Assembly: GCA_015698045.1 (NCBI GenBank)
Contig: BLAL01000261.1
Span: 124,001-188,000, forward strand
Direction of reading: 5' to 3'
DNA length: 64,000 nt
DNA from: Rhizophagus clarus
Lineage: Eukaryota > Glomeromycota > Glomeromycetes > Glomerales > Glomeraceae
The position numbers were made by a program, and so were the translations under genes. This document shows positions 37,496 through 49,925 of the stretch, piece after piece. How positions within the stretch are numbered: position 1 is the stretch's first letter; the number at the start of each line of letters is the position of its first letter. The notes below the pieces were generated by a model. The model was not told the origin of the DNA. It did not search any database and was given only the letters and a program-made list of their open reading frames with translations.

Positions 37496-38860
37496 ATGGG
37501 AAATAATCCATCAAAAAATTCAAAAACAAAAAGACAAACAAAACCTTCAGAAGTTGAACCTCAAATAACGATAAGCATAAATGAAGAAAAGAAACTGGAA
37601 TATTATTTGCCAAATAGTCATAATGACATTGATAGATTACACGCTAATACGTTTGTAAAAAAGGAAATGTTTCAAGGTAATTTTTCTGTTTCTATTGAAG
37701 AGAAATTAAATAAAGGATGTAAAGTGTTAGACGTATGGTAAGTAAAGAAATTAAATTATATTTTCAAATAATTTTGTTAATTACAACATTTTATATATTG
37801 TGTATATAATATATATATTTTTTTTCTTTAGTTGTGGTCCCGGAACATGGTTATTAGACCTAGCAGCCAAGTACAAGAAGTCATCATTTTATGGAGTGGA
37901 TATTAAGCCAATATTCCCAATGGAGGTAATTAAAAAGAATATGTACTGTGTCATATAACATAACATACAGTACCCTGGGTCTTATTTAAGAAAGACCGGG
38001 TTATTTGAGGAGGCCAATTATTGGAATTGTGAATTGACTAATACCCCGATAATATACAAAAGGGTATTATTGCTGGGGGTGCTGTATGCAGTGTCGTATG
38101 TTAAACGTTAAGGAATATTTTTGCTAATATTTTTTTCTTTCAATTAAATAGATAAAACCACCACATTTAAATTTTATTCAAGCAGATGTATCAAATGGAA
38201 TACCATTTCCTGATAACGAATTTGATTTTGTGAATCAGGAAACAATGTTATTTATTTGGAGAATAGATCAATGGGATTTTATCCTATCTGAACTCGTTAG
38301 GTATTTATAATTATTTTTTTAAAAGTCTTTTTTCCTTTTTCATCAATTGTAAAATATTTGTTTCATAGGGTAACACGACCGGGTGGATATATTCAAATAT
38401 GTGAGAAAAATTTTTCTGTATATAAAGACATGGGCCCAGTTTTATATAATATTCTAGAAAATGGACGTAAGTATTATTATTCATTCCTTCCTTAGAAAAA
38501 AACTTTCATTAATTCTGTATAATTTTAGATTACGCTTCTGCTTTAAAACGAAATGTAGATATGAAAATAACACCTCGTCTCAAAGGAAAGCTTGAATCAC
38601 AACTAAATATTACAACAGTTCATGAAGATGAGAAAAGTGTTGTTATTGGTCCAAATGGTGGTAAAATTGGAATAGCAATGCAAGGAATTTATTTATGTTA
38701 TATGTCAACTGATGCGACAGTTGAAACAATGAGCTCTCTTTTAGGAATGACAAAAAAAGAATATAAACATTATTTACATAATGATCTTTTAAAAGAACTT
38801 AAAGTGACTTATCCTAAACATATAGTAAATAGATATTGGGCTCAAAAGAATGAAAATTAA
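37496..38860 (+). CDS. SAM-dependent methyltransferase, LaeA/umta-like, copy 1
   Basis: Five exons, 37496-37737, 37832-37925, 38152-38300, 38369-38466 and 38529-38860, give 304 residues. The intron phases are 2, 0, 2, 1. The start M-G-N-N-P-S-K fits the N-myristoylation pattern (Gly2, Ser6, basic next). A polar variable stretch of ~40 residues follows, then YYLPNSHNDIDRLH, typical of fungal umta-like methyltransferases. The Rossmann fold shows motif I as VCCGPGTWLLDLA, the acid of motif II in YGVDIKP, QADVSNGIPFPDNEFDFV and post-motif VTRPGGYIQICE. In motif I the usual first Gly is Cys in this copy, because the exon 1/exon 2 join makes a TGT codon. The C-terminus carries GPNGGKIG and ends near RYWAQKN. 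The substrate is unknown. A lipid-anchored methyltransferase at a membrane is inferred. Confidence 0.88.
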
Positions 38861-39540
38861 AGGCCCATTTTATAATATATTAATGTACTAATACTACAAA
38901 GTAAATATATATATATATATTAATCATTAATAGAATTAATTTAATATAATTTATTTGTTACTAAAGTTTCGTTGTGTTATACTTGTAACATGCCGTCATA
39001 CCATGAAGTGATTACCCGAAAAGATGCAACATCAAAAAAGTGTTCTGTATTGCTAGTAAGTAGTAACATTAAAATTTCTATATAAGTGAAATGTAAAACA
39101 GTTTGTCCTAATGCTTGAAAAGGATAAAACATCAGATTATCATCGATGTGCGGTAATTTATGCATGGTCTCTAAAAGACTGGTAAGCTTTTATTTGATTC
39201 ATTTGTCAAGTGACATTTATACATAAGGGCCAAATTTTGTGTTTAATTAAAATTCCTGAATTTCTGCGAATAGAAGACAATATAAAAACGTACGTGATTT
39301 AAATCTCAATATTTTTTCCTTAAATTTCTTCTATAATAATAAAAAAGTGGGATTATAAAACTTTTTTCTATTTGTTTTGTGGTTCTAAAACCATGTGAAT
39401 GGAGCGTACGTAGGACATTATTGTACTTTTAGGAATTAGTTGAAAATCTGCGTTACAAATAATTAATGAATTTATTGTTATCATACGTTACAATAATTTC
39501 TAAAATGTTACATTATTTGAGTTGGATTGGATTTGCCGAT
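38861..39540. other. Gene-free region after methyltransferase copy 1
   Basis: Contains a TA microsatellite near 38908 and an unassigned minus-strand frame at 39165-38977 (MHKLPHIDDNLMFYPFQALG...). Its composition looks protein-like, but it has no recognised domain. It may be a stranded fragment of a dead gene. Confidence 0.35.
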
Positions 39541-39620
39541 CCTTTTGGATTGGATTGGATTGGATCCATATCAATCCAATCCGTTGTTCATAAATGGATT
39601 GGATTATGGATTTCTGTATT
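39530..39620. repeat. GGATT pentamer repeat with hairpin
   Basis: GGATTGGATTG at 39552-39562 pairs perfectly with CAATCCAATCC at 39572-39582 around a 9-nt loop. More GGATT words lie on both sides. A related patch with TCCAATCC and CAATCCAATCCG is at 42123-42166. Confidence 0.6.
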
Positions 39621-39899
39621 ACATTGGTGATTTAAATAAAAAAGATTTAACGTTAATTATGTATTAAACGTGTACAAGTCGTCTGGGACCAGAGACTAAA
39701 ATCAGAATCTATAAACATATAAAAATATCATCAATAAACGTTTCTATTAATAAATAAAAATAACCAGTAAAGTTTATAAAGGAACTTACATTCCCAAACT
39801 TCGATGCTCAAGAAGACTGGTGCAGGCTTTCTGATTTCTGAATAATCACATGACAATTAGCATATGTATTGTTTTTACTTAAAATTAAACGTACACATT

Positions 39900-40790
39900 A
39901 AAACCAGTACCTGTATCGAAACCATTAGTAATAGGCCTGCTAATTCTCTCAAGCCAAATTATTGCTTTTGTATTTGCTTCTAACTTTCTGGGTCTCTTTC
40001 ATAATTTCATCAACTCTGTAACAAGTACTCTCACTGGTAGAGATACCTACCACGTTCTAAAAAAATCACTAAGTATAGAATAAGGCCCCTGAATACGAAG
40101 ATATCACATTAAGATAACTGTTTCGTACACTTTGGGAATAATTTCTCTAAGTAACATAAGTGTAACCATGTACACTTTGGCCATTTTGATACTAATAAAC
40201 ATAGTAGATATCACATCAATTATCACGACGAGGTTCCAATCATCTCATTCAGGGCCGTTATAGAATATCAAAATTGCAATATATCATATCAATAACATAC
40301 AATTTGGTCAAAGGTTTGTGTAATTCTCCACGGAAACTAGAAACAAATGCCAGAGAATGAAAGATGGTTATCGGTCCAAATCACGTTCACTCACATTGAT
40401 CAAATTTATTACAACTCACTTACCAGTGCCACCTACGATAAAGTTGAATGCATTTTTTTTGGCAGGAAAGAAAAGCACAAGAATAAGTAAGTATTTGAGT
40501 ATTTGGTATATTGGTAAATATATAAAAGCGCAGTAAAAAATATGACTCCTTTAATTTCATTAATCACCTTTTCAATATCTTTAGCTGGTCCATCTGGTAT
40601 TTTCCACCTTTCAAAATCTTCTATGAAAAATCAAGAAAATTTGATCCATCAACTACTGAATGTTTATTAATATTTTTCAGTCTCCTTTTCAATATTCGTT
40701 AAGTTGTTCACTGTTCAATTTCTTTACTTCATCGACCGTCAGAAGAGGAACAACTGTATAGCCAGTTGCAACGTTAGACGACATAATTTT
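39900..40790 (-). pseudogene. Degenerate SAM-like-domain gene remnant
   Basis: Reading minus from 40785, the sequence begins MSSNVATGYTVVPLLTVDEV. Pieces such as NINKHSVVDGSNFLDF and KIPDGPAKDIEKVINEIKG follow. This pattern (GY(S/T)VxP-LTVDEV ... P-x-GPAxxIxxxIxEIKG) is a SAM-like N-terminal domain common in Rhizophagus proteins, some of them Crinkler-like. Further down, FIVGGTGK and VDEIMKETQKVRSKYKS may be decayed downstream parts. The gene is broken in several places, appears old and is not expected to give a product. Identification rests on recalled family patterns. Confidence 0.5.
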
Positions 40791-41331
40791 TACGATTAAA
40801 AAAATATGAAAAGTAACACGAATGGATGAATTGAGAAAAAAAGTTTAGGAGATTCCAGTATATATAAGAAATTGAGATTATAAAAATCGTGCTTCATATA
40901 AAAAAATTTGCTAAACTTTGAGATCGTGACCCGTTGGGGGGGTGATCAGTCAGACAATTAAATGAAAATTATATATAAAAATTTATTATTGATTTTTTTT
41001 TTGTGATTCCGATAAAATTTTAATTTATCTTAAAATAAACTTCTAATTAAAATGATTACATTTTCATACTTTAATAACTTTAAGCTCCTCCCATTATTTT
41101 CTTTCCAAATTTTACAAAAATATTCTAAATTATCGTATCTTTCACGGGACAGCTTTTTTTTCAAAAAATAAAATATCATTTACATTTCAAAAAATAATAA
41201 ATAAAATCTTTTGTGCAAAGCTCTCTTAATTTTCTTTTGGTATTTCGAGGTAGCTTTAGTTTGTTTGAAATGATAATTTAGAAAAAGTTATTAAACTTAA
41301 AAATTTGAGGATTTTTTTATCGGGAAAATGC
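40791..41331. other. Gene-free AT-rich stretch
   Basis: No ORF or repeat of note apart from a short GC-richer word (GACCCGTTGGGGGGGTGATCAG) near 40927. Confidence 0.4.
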
Positions 41332-41339
41332 CTCTGACT

Positions 41340-41560
41340 TAGGGATTGGAATTGATTAATCGAAAATCGATAAAACATAGTAAAATCGATTCTCGAGAAT
41401 CGATTCTGAAAATTTTTTTACATATTAGCCGACCTGATTCCAAAGTGATTTCCAATACAGGCCAAGTACTGATTGTTTTTGCTATAATTAGAAACTGATT
41501 CGAAGTCAAGCTGATCATCATCTATAAAAAAAAAATACCGATTTTCGATTCCAATCCCTA
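41340..41560. mobile_element. hAT-type MITE with perfect 8-bp target duplication
   Basis: A 221-bp element with inverted ends: TAGGGATTGGAATTG at 41340 on the left and, inverted, TAGGGATTGGAATCGAAAATCG from 41560 on the right. It is flanked by identical CTCTGACT at 41332-41339 and 41561-41568. An 8-bp duplication with TAGGG-type ends is the mark of the hAT superfamily. It has no transposase gene, so it is a non-autonomous copy. An internal 22-bp perfect palindrome (AATCGATTCTCGAGAATCGATT) lies at 41383-41404. The perfect duplication suggests a fairly recent insertion. Confidence 0.9.
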
Positions 41561-41568
41561 CTCTGACT

Positions 41569-44500
41569 TCACCAGCAGCAAGTAGAAAGACTTTAATAAT
41601 AATTAGACTTAAGAACACGACCTAATATGACACAATTAATGAAACAATCTAAACTTCATCTGTTCGGAAATAATAAATAAAATTGCAAAAGAAGATTACT
41701 CAGATGAATTAAAGAAATAAGAGCAAAAGAAGCAAGTCAAAGAAAATTTCACTCAAAGAACTTCAGTTACAATAATTCGGATCAGATGTTGCTTCAAATC
41801 TTTTTAATAAATTATTACATTAAAATATTATTATAAAATATTGCATAATTACCTTCATAAAAAAAGGATCAATAAATATTTATTATTATATAAAAAATTC
41901 AATAATAAAATTTTATGTGATACCACATATAGTTTTCATTTAATTAGTTGATAAATGCGAAGAATTTTCACGATATTTTATTAATACATGCAAATATTAC
42001 GTCGCAAAGAAGAAAAATAACAATTTTAATTTTTTAAAAAATTTTTAAAAAAATGGAAATCTGATTATACGTAATAAACCATAAAATATAACTTCGGTCT
42101 ATATGTCGTTATTAATAGTAAAATCCAATCCGATCAAGTCCATTGGATCAACTCAATCCAATCCGTGAACGCACCCACTATTTTATTTTAATAATCAATT
42201 TAATATACTGTAAATTAAAGCTTGAACTGAATATAAAAAAAATGACTTTAATTTATAGATGATTATGAAAATTGATACGTATTTCTTGTGATTTAGAAAT
42301 AAAGTAACTGCATAAATGATCAGTTATTAATTTTGCTTATATAAAATTATAAATTGTAAACTCGGCCAAAATTATGGTAATACTGGTCAAATTATCTTTA
42401 ATTCTGATAAACACATGTAATGTTGTTAATGTAACTTACAGTGCAAGTTACGTAATGTAGTAACGTAACGTATCATAATTAGCGCACAGTATTTTGCACG
42501 TCACAGACATCACGGACTCTCAATGTCTTGATTTTAATAAAATTTTTGTCCGATGCGGAGCGGAGGACTTCACATACTACTCTCTGTCAATACGCGATAT
42601 ATTCATTTTGATGCTTTAATGTAGAATCGAAACACACAAAGCAGGGAAAACGAAACTCCTGATTAGACGCTAGTAATTTCACCAGTCTGTTCCTTTAGTA
42701 ATGTCCATTTTAAGCCATTTTCATTTGAAAGACTTATTAAAAAATGCAAGGGAATGTAAGTAGAGGCGTGAACCGGTCAAAAACTCAAAAAATCTGAGTC
42801 CTTATGTCCGTTCGAAAAAAAATACGTCCGCGAATATTATAATTTTGAGCCTAATTTCAGGATTTGAACCGGATTTCAACAGATTTTTATAAAAGCAAAA
42901 TTCATACTAAGCAGAATTTTTATTACGATCTCTTTATTATTCAATTATAGACTAATTATGAATATTTGAAATTTTTTTTGCCTTTATTTAGTAAACAGAT
43001 GAAATGTTGTTTGTGTATAAACTACTGATCCGGAAATTAAATTATTATAATCAAACACCAATCATATTCACAAGATCAAAGCGGACTATATTCAAAATTT
43101 TTATAATACGTACTGTATAATATCCTATCAAGAAATTTTGATCCGTGTTGTATTTAAATCTCGGATTTTGATCGGACCAGATTTTGGATGACCGGAGAGG
43201 TTGTCCGAAGAAAGGCAAATGATTAAATCTTTACTCAGTTTTATTTTATTGTTCACAAATAATTTAAAGTTAAATATTATTATTTCAGTGTTCATTTCGG
43301 TGTTAAATTTTATAATTATGTTTTTTTTTTTTTTTTTTGAAAATAGGTTAACAATATAATTTAACACAATTATTAATTAATGCAAATATAATATTACTAA
43401 GATTTCTCCTCGGAAAAAACTAGGACCGTGTCCGTGACCTTGTTTGTTGTACAGAGCCAATTATTCGAGTTTCATTGATTCAAAAAGTAACAAATTTTCA
43501 TTTGGTTTCTAAATTAATATTAGTGTTCAGTCTTTATTCTTTTTAGGAAACGGAAACCGTTGCCGAAGGTTTAGTTGTACATCATCACGTGCCAGACGGA
43601 CATCCATTTTGTACTACCTTGCGTAAGTCCGGATTTCGGACTAAAAATAATTTGATAAAAATGTTATTGAAAATGTAAAGTATTCTACATAGTACATATA
43701 TAATAATATACCGTATACTGTAGGAAAAACATCCAATAAATGTCATTCAAATTCGTAAACCTAAAGAATCCCAATTCTGCTAATTTTACTTTATTGGTGA
43801 GCAATTTTTGATGTTTTGATTTTTGACATGAGAATAAAGATAAAGTTGATAAAGTTCGATTGATTATTTTGTTCTTTTTGTTATCATAATCAAAGTAAAA
43901 TACCAGCAGATACTAAATCAATGTTACCAATGATGTTATTTACTATTTATATCAACAAAAATGATATTATCAATAAATTGTAATATAATTTGTTGCATAA
44001 TAAAATAACTAAAAAGGGACTCAACTTATCAATTTTTTTTTTTTTTTTTTTTTGTACATTTCCGACATTTATAATATGGCGGGATTTCCTAAATTGTTAT
44101 TTCTTCAAAAATTTCAGTCAGTAACGATAAATTTTAATTTGTTATTATCTTTAATAAAATTCTTTGTATTTCCCTTATTTAGGTTCAGTTTGAAATATAT
44201 AAATTTTTCATTAATAAAAATCTTTATGCGTTTCTATATATCTTTTACATAAATCCTAAATGCACGTTTTATCTTTTAGAGTTTAATAAGAGTGCATATA
44301 AACTAAAATTCCATATTATATTAAAACAGGTTTTCATTTTTTATTATGTCAATAAGTTATATCATAACGTTTTTGTCTGCATGTAATCTAAAAATTAACA
44401 ATTTACCAATGGATAGAGTTTTGGGGTATACCTATTAAGGAGAATATCTGATTTGTAAAACATGCTCTTCCTTTTGATTGAATGCATAATGCATAATTAC

Positions 44501-46201
44501 ATAAGCTTGGTAGAGTACGATATATGCAGGGTCCTCGAAAAAAAAAGGTAAGAATGGGGAAATTTTGATTGGATAAAATTTCGTGTACCATTTTAAAAAA
44601 AAAAAAAGGTGAATGACTGAAGTCAAAAAAGTTCAACAATTCCGTTAATTGTTTTAACTTGATTATTAGTTAAGGTGCATACTTTTTCATCTGATGCTTT
44701 TTTTTTTTGCATTGATGAGCCAATAAAGTACGATGTAAACTTTGTATGTAAGATATTTAAGGGGAATTACTATGTTCACCACTCTTAACTAATAAATAAA
44801 AAAATAAATAAAATATATTAAATAGTTTTTAACAAATTTTAAATAATTGGATTTAAAGAATATCGAATAAAATTATTTTTAATTATTTTTTTTTTATTAC
44901 CGAACTTCATTAAATGGACTAACAAAAAAAAAGAAAAAAATACCGAATAAACCATATTTTAAATTGTTGATATGCAAAAAAATTTTCATTTGAGTCATAT
45001 AAATTGACATTGCATTTAAACCCTGCATATTTGTCTTTTTTTTTTAAAAAAAAAACAATAACCAAATACAGTAAAATTTAAAGATTCATTTTTAGGAATT
45101 CCGGGTTTGTAATGGCCATGTTACACCATTTCTTTTTTATTTTTGCCGTAAAAAATCTTACATAAATAATATTTAATATTTTTTTTTTTTTTTTATTTCT
45201 TATAATCGTTCAAAATAATGATGTAATTGAAAAATAACAACGTATCAAAAGCATCGAAAGTATTAAATGTTATCAAACGTTAAAATGTACATAAGTATCA
45301 ACTATCAAATGTATGAATTTATGCTGGAAAAAAATTGAAATAAAGAGAAAAAACTTCGAATTTCATTTTAATAACAATTAATTATTCGCACATATATAAA
45401 ACTAATTAACATTGTGCTGCATTACCGTATACCTTTGTTTCATCTAAATATTTAATAAGTACAAAAGAAAAAAATATTCTTGTTTTTTTTTGTTATGTTT
45501 GTTATTTTTTTTTAAAAAAAAAATTAATAAAATTAATTAAAATAAGTCTTAGTCTCATAAAAGTCGTACAAAAGCAAATAATTAGTAAAGTTTATTAAAT
45601 TACTGGCTTTTGTTTTTTTTTTTGATTATTTTTTGTTTTTTTTTTTTTTTTTTTTTTTTTTGTTTTTTGTTTTTTATTTTATTTATTTTTTATTTTATTT
45701 TATCCTATTTTTTTTTTTTTTTTCTTTTTTCTCTTTCGTAGTTTCTCCAAAGAAAAGTGTACAAGAGATAATCATGAAAAATCAACCAAGACATTTTTTT
45801 TTAAAGATGTATTGATGTGTTAACTGTAAAATTTTCTTTTCCTGTATTTAAAGATTTGGAACAGACCTTGCGGATTTAAAATTCCGCATGGAAATACGGT
45901 AATTAAATAGAACAATTTAATAAATTACAATTGAAACCGTGTTTATTTCACGACCTAACAAAAATGGTAAATTAAGTCATGTCGTGAATATTGATTGCGT
46001 TTTTATTTATGTAAACCTTAAAAATCGGGTTTACTATAACTGATAACGTCATTTTTAAATACGATTTATAAGTTAAAAAATTTATTTCTTACTTTGTTTT
46101 TCACATTTTTTTTTTTTTTTTTTTTTTTGTTTTCTTATAAAGAAAATAAAAAGAAGACCAGTTAAAGGTCTTTATCACATTCTTTTCTTAATTTAATTAA
46201 A
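41569..46201. other. 4.6-kb gene-free region
   Basis: No supported gene. The region carries long homopolymers (43320-43338, 44033-44053, 45182-45195, 45613-45735 almost pure T). A second GGATT/AATCC patch ends in a possible hAT-like terminus at 42180 (inverted: TAGTGGGTGCGTTCACGG). A GC-richer patch at 42740-42870 and 43140-43210 has words like GAACCGG and GTCCG and is possibly transposon debris. The T-rich tract just before copy 2 (46107-46128) marks its promoter side. Confidence 0.4.
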
Positions 46202-47409
46202 ATGGGAAATAATAAATCAATACTTAAAAGAACATTATCAAATTCTTCCAAAAAGAATAACAACTCACGACATTCAGTATCAGAAATCCAGAATTCGGAT
46301 GAAGAAAGGGAGCTGAAATATCATTTATCAAATCATGATGAAGAAGATCTTGATAGACAACACCTTAATCACTTTTTTAGGAGATATATGTTTCAAAGTA
46401 ATTTTTCTGTTCCAATAGAAGAGAGATTAATTCAAGGTGAATGTAAAGTTTTGGATGTTGGGTAAGTTTTAACGAATATTTATGTTTAATTTCTTGATTA
46501 CTTTTTTTTTTTTTGATTAAATGTTTATAATATAAGGTGCGGTCCTGGAACGTGGTTATTAGATCTCGCGAGTAAATACGAGAGTTCTTATTTCTTTGGA
46601 CTCGATATAAAACCAGTATATCCAAATGAGGTAAATAAAAAATTGCAATAAACGGACATATCATATATACTGTACATAATAGTGAATTCATACATTTATT
46701 TATATTAAAGATAAAACCCGAAAATTTAGAGTTCTATGAAGCCGATATGTTTAATGGATTGCCATTTCCTGATAATGAATTCGATTTTGTACATCAAGAA
46801 ACAATGTCATTCATAGTAAAAGCGGATCAATGGAATTATGTGATCTCCGAACTTATTAGGTATTTGATTATTGATTGGTCTTAATTAAATAAATTTGATT
46901 TAAAATTAGTAAACATTTTTACAGAGTGACGAAGCCGGGAGGATTTATTGAAATTGTTGAATTTATATCAGCCAAAGACAATGGAACAGTGTTAACTAAT
47001 ATGTATAAAACACGTATGTAAAATTTAAATTATCTTTTAAAAATATATATATATATATTCATAATTTCATATATATTTAGATTTTGATTTATGTCTTCAA
47101 CGAGGCGTAGATATGAGTTTGATACCTAATCTTGATACAATGATTGAATTACACCAAAATATAACACAAGTTCATAGAGATGAACGAACGTTTATAATAG
47201 GTCCAAATGGAGGTAAAGCTGGTTTAGTTATTCAAGATATAATAACGACATTTAATACTTCTGACCTTGCGGCTGATGATATTCCTCCTAAAAAAGGGAT
47301 TTCTAAAGAAGAATTTATGAATATATTTTTAAATGATTTTAAAAATGAATTAAAAGTTACTAAACCCAAATTAAATATTTGTAGATTTTGGGCTCAAAAA
47401 AATGCCTAA
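46202..47409 (+). CDS. SAM-dependent methyltransferase, LaeA/umta-like, copy 2
   Basis: Five exons, 46202-46461, 46537-46630, 46711-46859, 46925-47013 and 47081-47409, give 306 residues with the same intron phases as copy 1. The N-terminus M-G-N-N-K-S fits N-myristoylation and is followed by a Ser/Lys/Asn-rich stretch with basic clusters (KRTLSNSSKKNN) that could help membrane binding. The catalytic fold is complete: VGCGPGTWLLDLA, GLDIKP, YEADMFNGLPFPDNEFDFV and VTKPGGFIEIVEF. The C-terminal half has IIGPNGGKAGL and ends RFWAQKNA. Among the four copies this one keeps the most canonical motif I (GCGPG), acid (GLD) and ADM motif. The stop codon is followed almost at once by an A25-27 run, but introns are present, so the gene is not a retrocopy. 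Confidence 0.9.
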
Positions 47410-47779
47410 AAAAAAAAAAAAAAAAAAAAAAAGGAAAAGAAAAAATTTTAAAATTTATAAAATTTATAAAATTCATTGTATTTATTAAAAAAAAAAAAAA
47501 AAGACTTTAAGATCATATAAATATACACAATTATAATACTATTTATAATATAATAAAATTAGAATTATTTTACGGGTTCTTAATTCCGATTAAAAATTCG
47601 AACCATCTTTTGTTTTTTTTGTATCAAGTTCGCGTATCACATGAGGTACAGTTATTTCTACATTGTTGGCCGAATAAATTAAATCGGAGTTACAAAATTA
47701 ATTAATTCGCATGATTAATTTAAGTTTGTTATACCTCCGAATAACTTTATTATATAAAACTGATTTGAAAAAAAAAATG
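47410..47779. other. Intergenic region with long A-runs
   Basis: A-runs at 47408-47434 and 47490-47503 follow copy 2. No gene is seen. Confidence 0.4.
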
Positions 47780-49925
47780 TTGTGAAAGTTAAGTTTCCAA
47801 AATTAGTCGTGTTGGGTGCAAAAAGTAAAGTATTTTTACATTTTGAACTAAACGGTGAAATATACGCATATTCCTGTATGTCGATCGAAAATATTAAAGG
47901 AATCATTATTTTAATAATAATGATCTTTTGCTTAGTAATTTTGATTAAAATCTATATCACAAAATTTATTAAATCCTTTTTGTTTTTTTTCCTTTATTAT
48001 GTAAAGTTTTATACACAATTCCTTAATTTTTTTTCTTTTATTTATTTATTTTTTTTTTTTTTTACATTTATATTTATATTTATATTATTTATATTTTATC
48101 CATTTCATATTTTTATAAATTATTTTCTAATTTAGATTTCTTCTCTATCTTTCATTATTTCGCTACCTTAAAATTATCGTATAATCAACGTATTAATTAT
48201 CGTTATCTTTAATCAATCGACAATACGTACATTGGTTTATCTTTAACCCTCGTCGCTCTTTCCTTTAATATATTTTCCCCCTTTATAACCCATACCCCTT
48301 GTATCCGCAAATTTCCTTCTTCCTTCCTTTATTATTCGTATCTTCTTGCCCCTGAGGCTGACAGACACAAATAATGAGTTTAAATATTAAAACAACATAT
48401 TATTAGAATCACAATTTCATTTGAGAAATCTCTTATTTAATATAATTTTTTTTTTTTCTGTAGATTATTAATTCGTTCTTTTATAATAAATAAAATATGG
48501 GAAATAATAATTCGTCTTTAAAGCATAAAAATAAAAAAATAGAAACAAATAAAGAAATTGATAATAAAACAACAGAATTGGAAGAAAAAAAGGAATTGAA
48601 ATACTATATACCGAATAACTATGATGATATTGATAGAGTACATATGTTTCATTTTCTTCAAAGGTATATATTTCAAAGTAATTTTTCTTCTCCAATTGAA
48701 GAAAGACTAATGCAAGAAAAATGTAAAGTATTAGACGTTGGGTAAGTTTAAAATATATATCGATATATACTTTTTTTTTAACGCATTCCAGAGAATAATT
48801 ATTTTTTTTTAAAAAAAAAGATGCGGACCCGGGACTTGGTTATTGGATCTTGCGAATAAATATGAGAAATGTGTTTTTTATGGACTTGATAATAATCCAA
48901 TATTTCCGAATGAGGTAGGTCTTACACGCGCGTAACTTGACAATTAAAAAATTGAAGTAACTTAAGATATATTGTTTACATGGACTTGATTAGATAAAAC
49001 CGGGAAACTTAAATTTTATAAAAGCCGGAATGTTTGATGGATTGCCGTTCCCTGATAATGAATTTGATTTTGTACATCAGGGGTTTGTGTTATTCGTTGT
49101 TAAAGCAGATCAATGGAACTTTATCATTTCTGAAATGATTAGGTAAAAGACAAATTTATCTTGTTAAATTATAAATTGTAAAAAAAAAACGAATATTTAT
49201 TTATTTATTTATTATAGGGTAACAAAACCCGGTGGTTATATTGAGCTTCTTGAACCATTTAGTTCATTTAGGGGGTTTGGACCAATTGTAAGAAAAATAC
49301 ATGAAGCACGTAAGTAAATCGATTATTTCTATTTGACAACAATTTACTAGGGAAACTAGGGAACGACTGAGATTTATTTTATTTTTTATAGATTTGGCAT
49401 CTTGTTCAGAAAGAGGAGTAGACATGAAAGTGTTACCAAATCTCGATAAAATAATTAAATCAAATCAACAAACACCGATAGTTTATAAAGAAGAAAGATT
49501 CTTTATCTCAGGGCCTAATGGTGGTAAAGTTGGTACGGCCCATGAAGATATTTATGTAGGATATCATGATAATGATGCAGCGATGGAAAATTTGAGTCCC
49601 ATATTAGGGATTTCTAAAGAAAAATATAAAATTATGATAACAAAGGATCTTGTAGAAGAACTTAAACATACTAGTCCAGAATTTTCGTTACTTAGATTTT
49701 GGGCTAAAAAAATTAATAATAATTAATAATTAGTAATAATTAGTAATAATATTATTAAATGATAGTTATAATATATTATTATTATTATTTTATTATATTA
49801 CAAATAATATTTATATAAGTTTTATATATGAAAAAATTTATTCATTAATTTGATTTATTAAATATTTATTCTATATAAATTATAAATTTTTAAAAATAAA
49901 CGCTAATTAAATGTAAAGTACTTTA
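47780..49925. repeat. Segmental duplication, left copy (contains methyltransferase copy 3)
   Basis: This block is similar to 61310-63325, both outside and inside the gene. Shared upstream words include CCAAAATTAGTCGTGTT, TTAAATCCTTTTT, TTTAATAT(A)TTT(C/T)CCC and CCTTTATTATTC. Shared downstream words include CGCTAATTA at the right edge. About 13.5 kb separates the two copies. Confidence 0.75.
48497..49726 (+). CDS. SAM-dependent methyltransferase, LaeA/umta-like, copy 3
   Basis: Five exons, 48497-48741, 48821-48914, 48994-49142, 49218-49309 and 49392-49726, give 304 residues. The start M-G-N-N-N-S fits N-myristoylation, then a Lys-rich stretch and YYIPNNYDDIDRVHMFHFLQ. Motif I is VGCGPGTWLLDLA and the motif II acid is in GLDNNP. 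The ADM motif of copies 2 and 4 reads AGM here (IKAGMFDGLPFPDNEFDFV). The acid that usually contacts the adenine of SAM is therefore replaced by Gly, so activity may be lowered or lost. VTKPGGYIELLEP follows. The exon 2 acceptor is an unusual T9-A9-G instead of a pyrimidine tract. Copy 4 is the closest relative: 23 of 31 residues of exon 2 are identical. Confidence 0.88.

Noticed and set aside
42740-43210. Possible MITE with GAACCGG and CCGGAGAGG ends
   Set aside because: The two ends do not pair well, and no target duplication was found.
45613-45815. 60-codon ORF of almost only Phe, Tyr and Leu
   Set aside because: Pure translation of a T-rich tract, not a membrane protein.
47408-47434. A25-27 run at the stop of methyltransferase copy 2 as a sign of retrocopying
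   Set aside because: All four introns are kept at conserved positions, so the run is genomic low complexity, not a poly(A) tail.
48068-48135. Hydrophobic C-terminal part of a 117-codon frame before methyltransferase copy 3
   Set aside because: T/A-rich low-complexity DNA; the frame is not conserved in the duplicated block at 61.3-61.9 kb beyond the PKLVVL stretch.
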